Positions 34,773-46,530 are shown, counted from the first letter of the stretch. The stretch: DNA of 64,000 bases from Marthasterias glacialis (GCA_911728455.2 OU452233.1:6616505-6680504), one strand, 5' to 3'. Notes: generated by a model from the sequence alone, not told the origin. Program-made: numbers and translations.

Positions 34773-34898
34773 TGGTTTAAGAACGCTCCCATATCAATCA
34801 TTATTTTCAAGGTTGTGGTAACTTAAGCACCTTTTAAATTCACCAGTACCTTGAATTCACTTCTTAATACTATGGTTTTTGGCTCTTTTCTTTGACAG

Positions 34899-35432
34899 GT
34901 CCTACACTTATCCAATTGGTTTCTAGCTCACCTGTACCCCCACCCCTGCACACTGTGCAGACGGGACATGGACCTGTGTCCATGCCAACTGTTTCAAACG
35001 TACCTGTGGTCACGGCACCAATGCAAGTCCAGGGTATGGCCATACAGCAATCAGTACAAGACACGGTCGTCAACGACATGCAACAGCAGCAGCAACAGCA
35101 GCAGCAGCCGCAGCAAGGCATGTACACCACAGGACCACCTGTGCTATCACCTCAAATGTACCCCACGTTGTATTCCCCCAACGGGGGAGGTGGTGGGGCT
35201 GGCATGGGGGGTGTATACCCCCACATGATGGGCTATCCAAACCCTATTATTCACCCACATGTTCAGCAGCACGTGGCTACGTCAGTGCCCACACACACAG
35301 CAGTTCCGCCGAATTCTGGCGTGCCTGTTCCACATCATGTTCATATTCGATACAATCCTGCGCCACCTCATGGCCAACACAACTCACAGCAACAACATCA
35401 GTGTAATATGCCCGATCATTCACATATCCAAG
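34899..35432 (+). CDS. FNDC3: FNDC3 orthologue, second coding exon (Pro/Gln-rich)
   Basis: The acceptor is TTTGACAG|GT (AG at 34897-34898) and the donor is CAAG|GTAAGG (GT at 35433). Both boundaries are phase 1 and the length, 534 nt, is a multiple of three. The split codon restores Gly218, giving a junction HGPTLIQL that continues the FNDC3 N-terminal motif from the previous exon. It encodes a Pro-rich region with a polyglutamine tract of mixed CAG/CAA codons (nine Gln, Pro, two Gln; 35081-35116), a Gly-rich stretch (35188-35214) and repeated His/Pro/Val segments. Vertebrate FNDC3A has a comparable Pro-rich region here. The TTG-initiated frame beginning at 34892 is only the reading frame extended into the intron. 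Confidence 0.85.
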
Positions 35433-35595
35433 GTAAGGGGACTGGACCATTGGTTGGTATCATTGCATGTCATGCACGTCAGTGGTGTCATGTTTTTGTC
35501 AAGACAAGACGAGACCAAGATAAAAACAGTTCATGACCAAGACAAAGACCAAAGACAAGGTGATGAGATCATGACAAAGACATGTACCCAATATC

Positions 35596-35803
35596 ATAGA
35601 GCTGCTTTAAAAGCAGAAAATATTGCTCGGTAAATTTCTGCTTAGCAAAATTTTGCAGGAATTCAGTTACAAATGGTTTGTATGACATGGTGTTTTGGCT
35701 GCTAACCTATTTCTGGTGTTTTGGCGGATAAACTATTTCTGGTCTGGTCAGCACATTTGTTTTGTACAAGTTTGCTTAAGCGTCTCTGTGAAATTTGGGC
35801 CAA
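35596..35803. mobile_element. Hairpin MITE-like repeat (GGGCCCAATTT family)
   Basis: ATAGAGCTGCTTTAAAAGCA, CTGCTTAGCAAAATTTTGCA, then TTGCTTAAGCGTCTCTGTGA and AAATTTGGGCC. It lies 164 bp after the second coding exon. Confidence 0.7.
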
Positions 35804-36186
35804 GAATTTGATTTCCATAAAACACTCAAATTAATGTCATGACTATTTGTCAGTTTTGCCATAGTGATTTGTGTTGTGATATTGTTTTGTTTCATTGTTA
35901 TAACCATGATGCATTTTAATGCTTTGTCAAATCAATCAGGTTGTGGTTTGGGAAGGTCCTCCATTAACAGGGGGCCCAAATATGGGCTCAAAAAATGGGC
36001 TCAAAAAATGGGCTCTGTAAAAATTGAGTCCAGGACCAGTAAAAACAGCTCAAAACCTAAAACACTGGTATGCTTCCATGACATTCAAATTTAAAATCAA
36101 GATATTCAAATATTTCGCTCAAAAGCACACTTTTTAAACCATGCTCACAAAGTTCGCAGAGTGGTTCAATGTTGTGGCTGTGGCGT

Positions 36187-36308
36187 AGGCTAAAGCTAAG
36201 GCCAAGGCTCTGGCTAGGCTGAAGCTAAGGCCAAGGCTCTGGCTAGGCTGAAGCTAAGGCCAAGGCTCTGGCTAGGCTGAAGCTAAGGCCAAGGCTCTGG
36301 CTAGGCTG
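36187..36308 (+). repeat. 29-bp tandem repeat, about four copies
   Basis: AAGCTAAGGCCAAGGCTC recurs at 36193, 36222, 36251 and 36280, exactly 29 bp apart. Confidence 0.95.
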
Positions 36309-36380
36309 TTATGTCTGGCTCAAGACTCTAGCTCAGCTCTGGCTTAAGGTCCAGCTTAGACGCTGGTGCATTGTATGGAA

Positions 36381-36514
36381 GACTTTCTAGGATGCTAGAT
36401 GGCAGCAGACTTACCAGGTAAATCCATTGTTCTTACAAATGTGCTCGGGCTCAAAACTACGTAAACAATGAAATTTACCTAGCTAGTCTGCTGCCACCTA
36501 GTGTTTCAAAGTCT
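36381..36514. mobile_element. 134-bp inverted repeat
   Basis: Left GACTTTCTAGGATGCTAGAT then GGCAGCAGACTTACCAGGTA; right TTTACCTAGCTAGTCTGCTG and CCACCTAGTGTTTCAAAGTC. Arms are about 55-60 bp with few differences. Confidence 0.75.
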
Positions 36515-36663
36515 CCCATTGAGTCGTCCCCATAGCGGGCTCCTTTTATATAGTGCTTGCATTCACTAAATACCATAATCATGTTGCACTAAAGGTTTTC
36601 TCATTGATTAGGTAATTCCCCTAGTCATCCAATAATCCAATATATGTAAAAGTAATAAAACCA

Positions 36664-36985
36664 GGGTCCAATTCAATTGAGCTGCTTAAGCACAAACATT
36701 ACCTAAGCACATCCTATTTGTGTCTGGTGTCCTGCTAAGTTTTGCTCAGCAGAAAAATTTTGTTTGATTGCTTGCTAGCTGGGCTCAATTTTATTGAGCT
36801 GCCCAAGCAGAATACATGTATATTCCTTGACAATTTTCTGCAAGGGAAAGAATGAGCAGGATACCAGTCACAGACAGAACATGGAACAACATATTATGGC
36901 TAGTAACCTTTATATCCCAGTAAGCATAATTTTGTTGTGCTTAGCTATTTTTTGTTTAACTGTAGCTCTTTGAAAATGTGCCCTG
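36664..36985. mobile_element. Two adjoining GGGCCCAATT-family MITE copies
   Basis: GGGTCCAATTCAATTGAGCT at 36664 and GGGCTCAATTTTATTGAGCT at 36781 each start a copy; ATACCAGTCACAGACAG lies in the second. Confidence 0.6.
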
Positions 36986-37185
36986 AGCCCACCTGGTCTG
37001 GAATAGCACAATGTCTTTGAGGTCATGACCTCCCTTGGCCCCACCTTGATGAACCATAAAAATAGTGAAATAATATTATGGTGTTTGGAGAAGTACATGT
37101 ACAACAGGGGTGAAAGGGGCCCCCCCCCCCAAAAAAAAAAAAAAAGGAATGGAAAGAAAAATAATTGTTTAAAAACATATTCCAG

Positions 37186-37485
37186 ATCCTCAGCAGAGAC
37201 AAACAATGCGATCACGGTCAAGAGATGACCGGACAGACAAACAGAGAGAAAAGCTTCAGAAAAAACTTCGGGAACGGCAAAAGGAGAACTGCAACTTCAT
37301 CCCGAGCCCGCAGACCTCGCCTCGCGGGGGAGGGGGTGGAGGCGGCGGAGGAGGGGGCGTGCATGTGAGCGGAGGATATAATCCTTCCGTGTTGAAGATG
37401 GAGAATGGTGCTAATGGTAGGCAGGGTAACGGCCGGAAGAAGAGGCATAGTGGAGGTGGCAACCAGAGAATCGATGAGAATGATG
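37186..37485 (+). CDS. FNDC3: FNDC3 orthologue, third coding exon (basic/coiled segment, polyGly)
   Basis: The acceptor is TATTCCAG|AT (AG at 37184-37185) and the donor GATG|GTGAGT (GT at 37486). Both ends are phase 1 and the length is 300 nt. It encodes an Arg/Lys-rich helix-like segment with the conserved FNDC3 motif LQKKLRERQ (residues 419-427 of the joined protein), then SPQTSPR, an 11-residue polyglycine tract (37326-37358) and a basic/acidic linker ending IDEND. In human FNDC3A the equivalent segment is LQKKLKDRQ followed by a Ser/Pro stretch and an acidic linker, so order and content agree. An alternative acceptor a few bases downstream (CTCAG) cannot be excluded, but it would change the phase. 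Confidence 0.85.
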
Positions 37486-38734
37486 GTGAGTGAAAAGTGA
37501 ACGTCCGTTTTCCTCTTCCACAGGCAGACTCTTCCACATGACTTTTTTATTTTACATTTCTGCCTACAGAAAATCAGTTAGATTGCTGTTAAATAGTGTA
37601 AAAAAGGTTTCCCTGGTAATGTAGTAAAAAATGTTACCATTTTGGTTCAAGGGTGAAATACCACGCATGACCAGTTTATTTCTAAACTCACTTGTTTAAT
37701 TTTCAGGCATGGTTGCCGTCATTGCCTGAATTTCCTTGCTGTGCATTACATTGTCAAACTCAATTTTCCCCCTAAAATGCTTCTTTTTTTGTTTTGAACG
37801 TAAGCTGAGATTAAAATTTTTTTTTCCATCCAGACTAAAGAGATGTGATGAGAAAAATGTCCAATATGCATTAAAGCAATAGGGTCCGAATATTGTCAAA
37901 CTTCATGGCCAATCTACCGCTCAAGAACCCAGTCTAAAACAGCATATCTAATGGTTGAAAATGCACCATGTGTGCCTGAGAATTTCAACCTGTCTTTAGA
38001 ATGATATACCAGCCTCCTTTTTTCGGAAACGGATTAACATTCCTGTTAGTTTTGATCTCCCTCAATATGCCAGCCTGGCAGCACCAAGAAACATGATCAG
38101 TGGGAACTAAATTTAGTGCAGGGCTTTCACATTTTTTTTCTTTTCTTTTTTCTTTTCTTCTTTTTTTTTGTTTTGCTACCAGCTGATGCCACTATGTACA
38201 CAGCGTTGGCACTTTTCCCAAACACTCACACACAAATCAATTCAGGGGACCAGTTACCTTGACCACCTGTATAAAAGGTTCGGGTGTGCTTCACCAGCAG
38301 TGGTGTCAATTTCATATCGATAACTCATTGATATAATAAACAGATGAGTACCCCCTAAGCTCAAAGTCAAAGGTACATGTATTCCGGTCATTAGTCCAAA
38401 CCCCTATACCCATTTTCATAATTGTAAGACCACTTTCACTCCAGGGAAATTCCCTGGAAAATTTAAATGATCTTTTCACATTTGAATTGCTAATTTGCTA
38501 AATTATAATTTGAAGTAATATGAACACTCAATGGTTCACATGTAGCGATGGGAAACAATAAACTAGACAATCGGACTAGTAGTTGGAAAGAAAGTTGACT
38601 CGTCATAGGTGTTTTTACTGGAATTTGGCCAGTGGACTTATTGTTGAGGGAGACTACTGGGAGGAATAATCCAGTCACTTGCTGTCCAGTATACATGTTT
38701 ATGCTAGAAACCTGTGTTCCAAAAAAACAAATAT

Positions 38735-39033
38735 CTTCTGACAGCCCTGGCAATTACAACTCTATCCTTTGGTTCGCGCTCATTTCAAAGTGCTGCTGCG
38801 CAACTTTGGAACAGTTGACCACAAAAAAGACTAGCTGAAACTACTGACCAATTGAAAACCTTGGTTAAAACACATTCTGTTCAATCAATGTTATCAATGT
38901 TCTTTGTGAACTTTTGACTGTAAGGAGACGACTTGAAATGCAAACTAGTTCTCTCTTTCTTGTCTGTCTTTCTCTTTTTCTCAAGTGACAGGGACCTCAC
39001 GGGGATATGCGCTATATAAGAATCTATTATTAT
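38735..39033 (+). pseudogene. LINE 3' end with ATT tail
   Basis: About 38770-38890 encodes RSFQSAAAQLWNS, a stop, then ETTDQLKTLVKTHS, the C-terminal tail of a CR1/L2/Jockey-type RT. A 3' UTR ends GCGCTATATAAGAATC followed by (TAT)n at 39022-39036. Confidence 0.75.
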
Positions 39034-39524
39034 TATTATGTGTATCCTACGGCATTTCCTCAGCCATTCACCTGTTTCTGGCCAAGCGAAGATTATCTGA
39101 ACTTGGCACACTCCTGCCAATAGCTGTGTTTGATCATTGTTGTGTGGCATCGTCGGCATCGCGCAGCATCATCCAAGAGAGACCCCATGCTTGAGTCAGC
39201 ATAATGCTCCAAAATAGGGTCACCATCTGGAGGGCCTTTTGGGCTCTTTCGATGGCTGCTGTAAAAAAGGAGAAAACTAAAGGAAGGATAAATGGCCGGG
39301 GCCGGTATCGGTTTCATATCAACGCTGGAAAAGTACACAGAAGTATTTTTATAATAATGCAATAATAATGCGCGATTCTCTTAAACTGTAAAGCATACAC
39401 GTTTTTTTTTGCCTTTGCTTTGCCCTTGCTCTAAAAGTCACAAGGGCTGACAATCTTCGTCACTGCACAGCAGCCTGTAAACACAAAACTGTGTGCAAAA
39501 AAAAACCCATACACATTTAAAGGT

Positions 39525-39790
39525 AGATAACACGATTGGTATTGAAGTGATTATGAAGTTCATACCAGTACCAATCGTCCATAGAAATATTTGTGTCTGA
39601 AATACTGTCAAAGTCTAGAAAATCGAATTTGAAGACCCTGACTTCAAGTTTGGTTGCAACAATCAAAATTAAGGACAGTGTGTTTACAAGCAACGGATTG
39701 AGCCCAAATTTTCACAGGTTGTTTTTTCATGTTTACATTGAATCACACAAAGTAAGAGCACTGCATTATCAGCTTTACCAATCCTTTACT
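39525..39790. repeat. Dispersed repeat I relative
   Basis: ACGGATTGAGCCCAAATTTT then CACAGGTTGTTTTTTCATGT resembles the 11394-11435 phrase; ACCAATCGTCCATAG near the start recurs in related form at about 51490. Confidence 0.5.
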
Positions 39791-42700
39791 TTACATTAAG
39801 TACCAGGCACAATATTAAGCAGGGAACTTGAGATATTAGCTGTACTGATTTGAAAATGACGGTGACTAAACATTTTTTGGACAAAACATTTTGTTTCTCA
39901 AGCAGAATGTTCACTTACAACGTACTTTTGCTTCAAAGCACATAAAATTGTCATTCAAAAGCAGAATTTTGTTGGTGGTGGTGGATTTTTTTTCAGGCTG
40001 TCTTTTCTTTCTTTGGTCGGCCTCTGGTCATATTCCCAAATGTCAAAGAGGGGATCTGAAAAGTCTACAGCGGAAGTTTTGAATTGCCGTGCCTGTCTTG
40101 TTCATAATGCATGACCAGGCTTGTGTTTCACAGGACATTCGAGCCTGCATAGATGATAAAAATGCATTAAAGGCACAGACTAGTAGTCAAGTCTAGGGGA
40201 AGGCTGTCTCTTAAGAAATGTTCTTGTAAAAATGTACACATCGGTTGGGTTTCAAAAACTTTGTACTCTGTAAAAGATTTTTTTAAGCATTGCTGTCCCT
40301 TTAAAGGTGCTACCAAGTCCCCATTTCCCTGAATTTGGTGGAGGGAAATCTAACCTTTGACCTGCTTGTGGCTCAAGATGTTGAAGACAAAATGACCCAC
40401 ACACCCCAGTTCTACCCTTTTTCACACCTCCAGTCAACCAGTACTTGTACTTTCACATACCTCAACACCAATCCCATTCCCCATTTATCATCACCTTATT
40501 ATAGTTCCATCCCACTCCCTGCTACCCACACCCCGCCCCCACTTCTCCTGGATGATGTCCCTAATATCATTTTGATCTCCATCCATGCAGATCAAAACAG
40601 CAGCAGAATTGACTCTGAAAACAGGATCGGTTACAGAAAACAGAACAAGAATCAAATGTCAAGCCGGGGCAGCATATGGGATAGAAATCTGGAATTGGAT
40701 GGGGGATTTTTTTTTTCTGTGGAAGATAAGAGATGATTGAGATGTTGAAACCAGGAATCTTCTTTGACTGTACAATAATCGTTAGAGGTGGGCGTAGTGA
40801 CACTCAAAAGATTTACTTGGGACTTACGAATTAACAGCTCGTTAGCTTAGAAGACAAACTGGCTTTCTTCAAGAATTTTTTAAGCTAACTGTGTGTTATG
40901 AAGTCAAGTCCGATGTAAACATGGACAGATCAGTCTGCTAGTTTTTGGTGACATGTCTTAAAAGATGTGACTTTTCTACTTAATAACGATAATGATAATG
41001 ATAGTAATAATAGTAAACCATACTTATATTGTGGGTATCACTGTGAGGTCCCTATGTGCTGTCCTAAATTCAACAACTCTACAAATTGAACAGATACGAT
41101 AACCCGGGCATGAATTCTTCTGAAATTTCAGCCTGTTCAACAACTTCTGTGTTAAGTTGTTTAACTAATCAGCAGCAGATTGGAATTAGCAGGTGCCATA
41201 AGACTTTAATTTTAATAACTGAAGAGATTTACTGGTAGGATGCAGATTTCTAGCTGGTTTGTAATCCTAAACTTAAGTTTGAAGATAAACAAGATACTGT
41301 AAGATACATTGATTTATGTAAGAACCAAAACTTAAAAATGTTGTCTTGCCCATATCGGTAACCAGTACATTATTGGTGAGAATAGGTGGCTAAGTGAACA
41401 GCTGTTAAGATCCTAAGCTGCACTCTGCGAAGAATTTGGTGTCATCTCCACTGTTTACTTTTACTGGCTGGCTCAATTTTATGAAGGGGAAAATTTATGC
41501 TTTCAGTGTTTCCTGACTAATTAAATGTTGTTAGTGTTTTTTATGTTTTTTGCTGACATGGTTTTCCTGTGTTCTAAATTTTGATACTGATGGATGATTT
41601 AAGATGAATATCATGTCCTGCCTTCAGCTTTCCTGAGTTTTCCATCTTATATTTTCTTTTTTGTAGCCCCTTACCAAGAGCGAGTCTTGTTTGAAAAAAG
41701 AGAGAAAAAAAAATAAAGTTTTTTTTTTTTAATTTTACTTTTGTATTTTGTATTGTCAAAAGGCAATGCAAATTTCCCCTTGTCTTGTAAATATTTCAAT
41801 CTACACATTTACTTGAATTATGAACAAATTAAGATACAGTTACCAGAGCTGCATTTGAATTGGAACACAGACAGAAAAGACGAGTAAATCATTCTGTTTT
41901 GAAAAGAAGAAAAAACTTAAAAAAAAAAAAAAACCAGACTGTACCATCATGGATGTGAAGAAGCCAAGACGTCTTGGGGGAAAATAGGAAAATGTTTGGG
42001 TCATAGGATATACAGGCTGTTGCCTCCAGGAGAGCAGACTATTTCCGTTGTCTGTCACTTTCGATAAAAATAGAGGCTGAAACCAGTCTGATTTGACAGT
42101 AAGAGTTCACGCTCCCTGGTAGGGGATCGGCATTCTTAGGCTTAATGCAGCAAGAATGTCCAGGAAAGTGATCTTGAAGATTTCAGATCATGGCGTCCTC
42201 ACCCACTCTCCCACACCCCCCCATCATTTCTCCCAATCATGTAGTTACCCTACAGGATTTGAGAAATTTAAGGATGAATGTTTGTTGTGTAGTTACTAAT
42301 CTCTGTCGGATGTCACGCTTAAAACTGTACAGCATTAGTTATCTCTAAAGGGGAAAAATATAAGAATGTATGTCGGGTTCTAATTGGAAGGCTGATGGTG
42401 TTATTGAATCTTCAGTCACTTAAAATTCACTTGGTTACACAACATGAGTTCATAAGGTGAGCGTTCGCTGAGACCCGTTTTAAGCCAAGATTTTGAAATG
42501 GGTTGTCCAATTTTGCTGGCTGCCTTGTGCCTGTGTTGATGTGCTGGGTGTCATGGGTCAAATGACTAAGGTGGGACCATCATCATGTAGGTTGGCCATT
42601 TGATGCGTTTTCCCATTGCTATTTAATCAGATATGGGGAACAATATGGGAGCATATTTGGGGTGCTAATTATGCTAATTGGATGTGTGGAAGACCTTCCA

Positions 42701-42946
42701 CACAGGTATGCCTGGGTGCTTTTTCATAACACTCATGTCCAGCAGGGTTTTAATACTTGCAAGACTTGCAGAGTCTATTGAAAAGACAGGGCATCCAAAT
42801 TGCGTACCGACAATACTTTTAAATGTACATTAAGCCATGTCCGAATCAAGCAACTACAGCTACAGACTCATCTGTTGGTGGTAGAGTGACAATGTCAAAG
42901 AGTAGGCTTTTTCACTGATCTTGTGGTAGCCAATGCCGGGACCATC

Positions 42947-43286
42947 AATAAGCCAATTGCGAGTTAGATTTTAATCATGTCTGGTACAAAGACTTTGCTA
43001 AGTCACAAGTTAACCATTTAAATTTGAATTCCTCGGACTAGAGACAGTTGTAGGGATCAGGGCAAGCTTTTGCGTAGTTGGGTAAGAGACGTCGAACACC
43101 ATATTTGATTCCGAATGATTGTGTGGTATCAGGGTTTGCCCATCTGGAGGTTGCTGTGCAAAAGCTTGCCCCAACCATGTGACATAGCAACTGTCTTCTA
43201 GTCTGAGGAATTCATATTTAAGTGAGAACTTGTGACTAAGCAAGTCATTGTACCATACGTTCAAATCTAACTTGTAAGTGGCTTAT
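42947..43286. mobile_element. Hairpin element K, copy 2
   Basis: Left AATAAGCCAATTGCGAGTTA...GAATTCCTCGGACTAGAGAC; right GTCTTCTAGTCTGAGGAATTC...AATCTAACTTGTAAGTGGCT. Arms are near 110 bp. Confidence 0.8.
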
Positions 43287-44089
43287 ATAGGCCTACATGT
43301 ACATACGGAAACAGCGAAAGGTAAAGTAAGGTGTGCAAACTCAAGATGCTATGGCAGTAATGTTTCATGTACCTCACAGGTCATGGTCTTGTTCGCATTC
43401 TTGGTTTTGTTATTAAAGATCCCGTTGTCTTTATCACATAGGTCGGCCTCCTCGACCTCAAAATAATAAACTTCCAGGCTGGGATGTTGGCTGCACTTAA
43501 GTTTTTTTTTTTATCTCATCAAGAACAACAATGTCTTCGTCACACTGTATCCGTACAAGAAACCCGCCGACAAGACAAATTCAGGCGATTAAGCCTCAGT
43601 ACACTTTTAAGAAACGGGAGTCCTTGTACAAAGCTGATTTAATTTTCTCTCTTTAAGCAACTCCAAATGTCATGGTCCTACTTATCCCCCCCCCCCATTC
43701 TGTTGGTTGGGTCTGAGCTAAGCGAAAAGGTCACAGTCTTGGATCTACTTGTAAGGGACTCTGCCTTATCCTTTTAATTATGTCCAATATCTTTGGTGCC
43801 CTTTTGCACCTTGTACCTGAGGCAGGCAGGAATCCCACTGAGCTGTACAGAGACATCTTAAAGGAACATACATGTTGTAGGCATTCGGTGTGTCTCCTGT
43901 TTGTCATTTCCAGGAAGCCTGCCTCGCTACTCTCAGTGACCACTTCAGTCGTTTTCTTAGAAGGTTTGCAATTGGAAATTCATGTAGGAAATTCATAGAC
44001 AAAAGTGATAATTTTGTGTGGTATAAAATGTGGTTTTGCTCTTCCTTCTCTGTTTAAACATGGTTTAAATACATAAAATGTTCACAGAT

Positions 44090-44580
44090 TTACACTTAAC
44101 CTTCATGGTATAAAGATGGTCATAGACTCATAGCGGAAAAGTTCTCTTGAAGTGTTTTTGCCTTAAATGCTGTAGATTTTGAGGAATGAGTAAAGCAATG
44201 TAGTCTTGACAGGCATGATATTCCTCCTACTTCAATCTGATTTTTGATTTATTTATATTTTCCCCCCACAGAAAAATCAGTAAAATTGTTACTAAATAGC
44301 CTGAAAAGTCTATTGAAGCCTATTATGTAGGTCAGCTCTTGTACTGAATAAATTTCCTACTTTTTTTCAAGGGCCAAATTTCATGCCTGTTTTGATCTCG
44401 TGAGGCCGAAGCCACCATTTGAAAACAGTGACTGGGGTTTTTCAAGTTTTTTTTGTGTGTGTGTGACTCCGATGACCGCTGAGCTTTGAAAACTTTCACT
44501 GGTCTGTTATTTCATTGAATGTAGGCCTATATGTTGGGTTACACAGAGTGCGGATAGTGGTCTTTGACAAAGACCAATAT
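44090..44580. repeat. Dispersed repeat I, copy 2
   Basis: CTTAAATGCTGTAGATTTTG, GATGACCGCTGAGC and GTCTGTTATTTCATTGAATG correspond to 11260-11280 and 11392-11435. Confidence 0.6.
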
Positions 44581-45205
44581 TGGCCATGTGCTTTAACAAG
44601 TCTGGGGAAAGACAACTTTTTCTGTGGTTATATCTTTCTGGTAATGAAGCCAAGGGACCCTCAAAAGCGACTAGCACTGTGACCCGTAGGCCTGAAGATA
44701 CCCCTGTAGAGATGATGATTAAGGAAATATCAGTTTTAGATGTGGGTGGCAAAACCCTGAATAGGGAAAACCCCATGCGATCAGGTTTGGACTGATCACC
44801 CAATCCACAGGCAAGGTTTTCAGTCCAGGACTTAAACCGGGGTCACAGAGGTAAGAAGGGAGGGAAACAACCACTGGGCCAACCTGAATACTCATTACTT
44901 CTTGGTGGAAAACTTCTTTCCGGGAATTTGTTAGGGCTAGCAACCAAACTTGTGTTAAATCCCCGACTGGTCTTGTGTAAAGTGGGGCTACAATCGGGCA
45001 AAACCATTGAAAGGATTTTTGCAGGACTTGGGTTAGTAAGGCATGCATGATGTTCTTATTTTAATCTGATTTCCAGGTTGTTTATGTAAGATTATTTTTT
45101 ATCACAATAACAGCCTTAAAGTCTACAAAAGCCTAACAGCTGTTGTGCAGAATAAAATATTTCCACATTTTTTCAAGGGTAAAATATTATGCCTACTGCT
45201 GGGCC

Positions 45206-45345
45206 CACATTTTCATTGAGCTGCTTTAGCAGAAAATTTTGCTCAACAATTTTCTGCTTAACAGAATTAAGCTAGTAGGAAACCAATCACAGACATAATG
45301 TGTAGTGATATTTGGTCTGGTAACCTTATTCTGGTAAGCATTATT
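45206..45345. repeat. Partial GGGCCCAATT-family MITE
   Basis: GGGCCCACATTTTCATTGAG, AAACCAATCACAGACATAAT and GGTAACCTTATTCTGGTAAG; the far terminus is lost. Confidence 0.65.
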
Positions 45346-45419
45346 GTTTGCTGTAGTATGGGTAACTGGTTTGATATTTCTTTCAATGCTTGAGAAGGCC
45401 TTGAACTTCGGTCATAAAG

Positions 45420-45875
45420 AGGTGCTGCAGTTCCCCCACCCCACCCTGTAAAGGGCACTTTTATGAGGAAAAAACGTACCTTTGAGTGGATGTTTGTAAA
45501 GGGCACTAAGGGAAATCAAGGAACAAGCTGTTGGTGCCTTGTGTTAGCGCAGGCCTGATACTTCGTGGAGGCAGCGGAGGCAATTCCAGGTGTGGAATTA
45601 CACTAAGGCCCTGGAGGGCATGGCCTCTGTTACCCTGGTCTTGGCCTTGGTGCTCCTTCAAAAGTTTCCCATAGACTTAAAGATCTTCCAGTGGAAGTGC
45701 TATTTGCAAAACGAAAATGGCCTTCCAGGCCTGCAATTGCCTCCATGCCCCCCTGGTCATTGCCTTGGTGCCCTTTCAAATGTTCCAACAGATTTGTACT
45801 TCCCTCCTATGAGTCCTAGACGTGCCGTTTACTAAGGAAAAATTACCTTTCCCTTTTAAGACCAAAGTATCAGGC
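45420..45875. repeat. Cluster of AGGCCTGA-family repeats (A and B)
   Basis: A reverse A piece (AAAGGGCACTTTTATGAGG) is followed by GGCCTGATACTTCGTGGAGG. A nested B copy (GGCCTCTGTTACCCTGGTCT ... AGTGGAAGTGCTATTTGC) comes next, and then the rest of the A copy (TTGCCTCCATGCCCCCCTGG onward). The B copy interrupts the A copy. Confidence 0.65.
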
Positions 45876-46205
45876 TGGGTAACGTAAGGCCTTCTAGATG
45901 ATCGGAGCATGTGTGTAAATGTTCTCAGGAGGCGATGAAGCACAGTCCCTTTAAAGGGGATGTATTGGGACAGTCTGTAATTACATGAATCTGGCTGAAG
46001 CTGCATTGAGATGCTATCAGTCGGCGTGGTAATCAGAAGGAAATTAAACATGTGTCAACCATCCTGCTAAGTGATACCTTTAGACATGTTGTCATTTTTG
46101 TCAATTTATTTTGAAGGACAAAAAATGTCTTAAAATACAAACATAAAATTGTATATTACCTGTGTCAGATTTAAAATCAACTTGAAATTTGTACATGAAC
46201 TTGTG

Positions 46206-46352
46206 CAGTTGGTCTAGTTGTAACACATCTGCTCTAGAATTGCTGGGGTCTTGGGTTTGAATCCCACCACATGTATATCTGGATTTTCTTTTCCACAGGA
46301 CTTGGGGAAATCACTGATAGCGCAGTGCTCATCTCACATTTAGAGTAAAACA
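46206..46352 (+). mobile_element. tRNA-derived SINE, second type
   Basis: Box A TGGTCTAGTTG (46210-46220), box B GGTTTGAATCC (46254-46264), then CACAGGACTTGGGGAAATCA and CAGTGCTCATCTCACAT. Related to 49451-49680 and 58040-58125. Confidence 0.75.
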
Positions 46353-46429
46353 AAAAATAATATTTTGCATCCCCAGTGCACTTACTACGTCTGTTAAAAA
46401 GTAAGTTATTTTTAACAGTTTTAGTAATG

Positions 46430-46530
46430 TACATAATGCCCTTGAAAATTGAAAAACAAGGTCCAAAGTCTTGCTGTGCCTGGCACTTTTTTTTTTTTTT
46501 TTTGACAAGCTGCAGTGACATGCCCAAGTT
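46430..46530 (+). repeat. Dispersed repeat D fragment
   Basis: CCAAAGTCTTGCTGTGCCTG, CACTT, a T18 run, and GACAAGCTGCAGTGAC. Confidence 0.55.

Larger units (their letters stand above)
22773..34898 (+). other. FNDC3 intron (12.1 kb), repeat-rich
   Basis: Bounded by GT...AG. It contains two hairpin MITE-like elements, a tRNA-derived SINE, several AGGCCTGA-family copies, a 57-bp tandem duplication and other dispersed repeats, all listed separately. No exon-like conserved coding segment was recognised. The stretches 22773-23852, 28151-30654 and 31171-32162 show nothing identifiable beyond simple sequence. Confidence 0.8.
35433..37185 (+). other. FNDC3 intron (1.75 kb)
   Basis: Bounded by GT...AG. 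It holds GGGCCCAATT-type MITE copies, a 29-bp tandem repeat and a 134-bp inverted repeat. A run of mixed C then A (about 37122-37144) lies about 40 bp before the acceptor. Confidence 0.8.

Noticed and set aside
34870-35130. Minus-strand 86-codon frame with a Cys run
   Set aside because: It is the antisense of the CAG/CAA-rich FNDC3 exon; the Cys codons are the complement of the glutamine tract.
35433-35536. Continuation of the second FNDC3 exon to the stop near 35534
   Set aside because: A donor GTAAGG at 35433 and the conserved join to 37186 make the extra residues intronic.
37206-37493. ATG at 37206 as an independent gene start
   Set aside because: The frame joins upstream exons in phase and the acceptor lies 20 bp before it; it is an internal Met codon of FNDC3.
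45590-45835. Open frame in the AGGCCTGA cluster that resembles frames in other copies
   Set aside because: The similarity comes from the DNA repeat itself. Frames differ in strand and phase among copies, so a shared protein is not supported.
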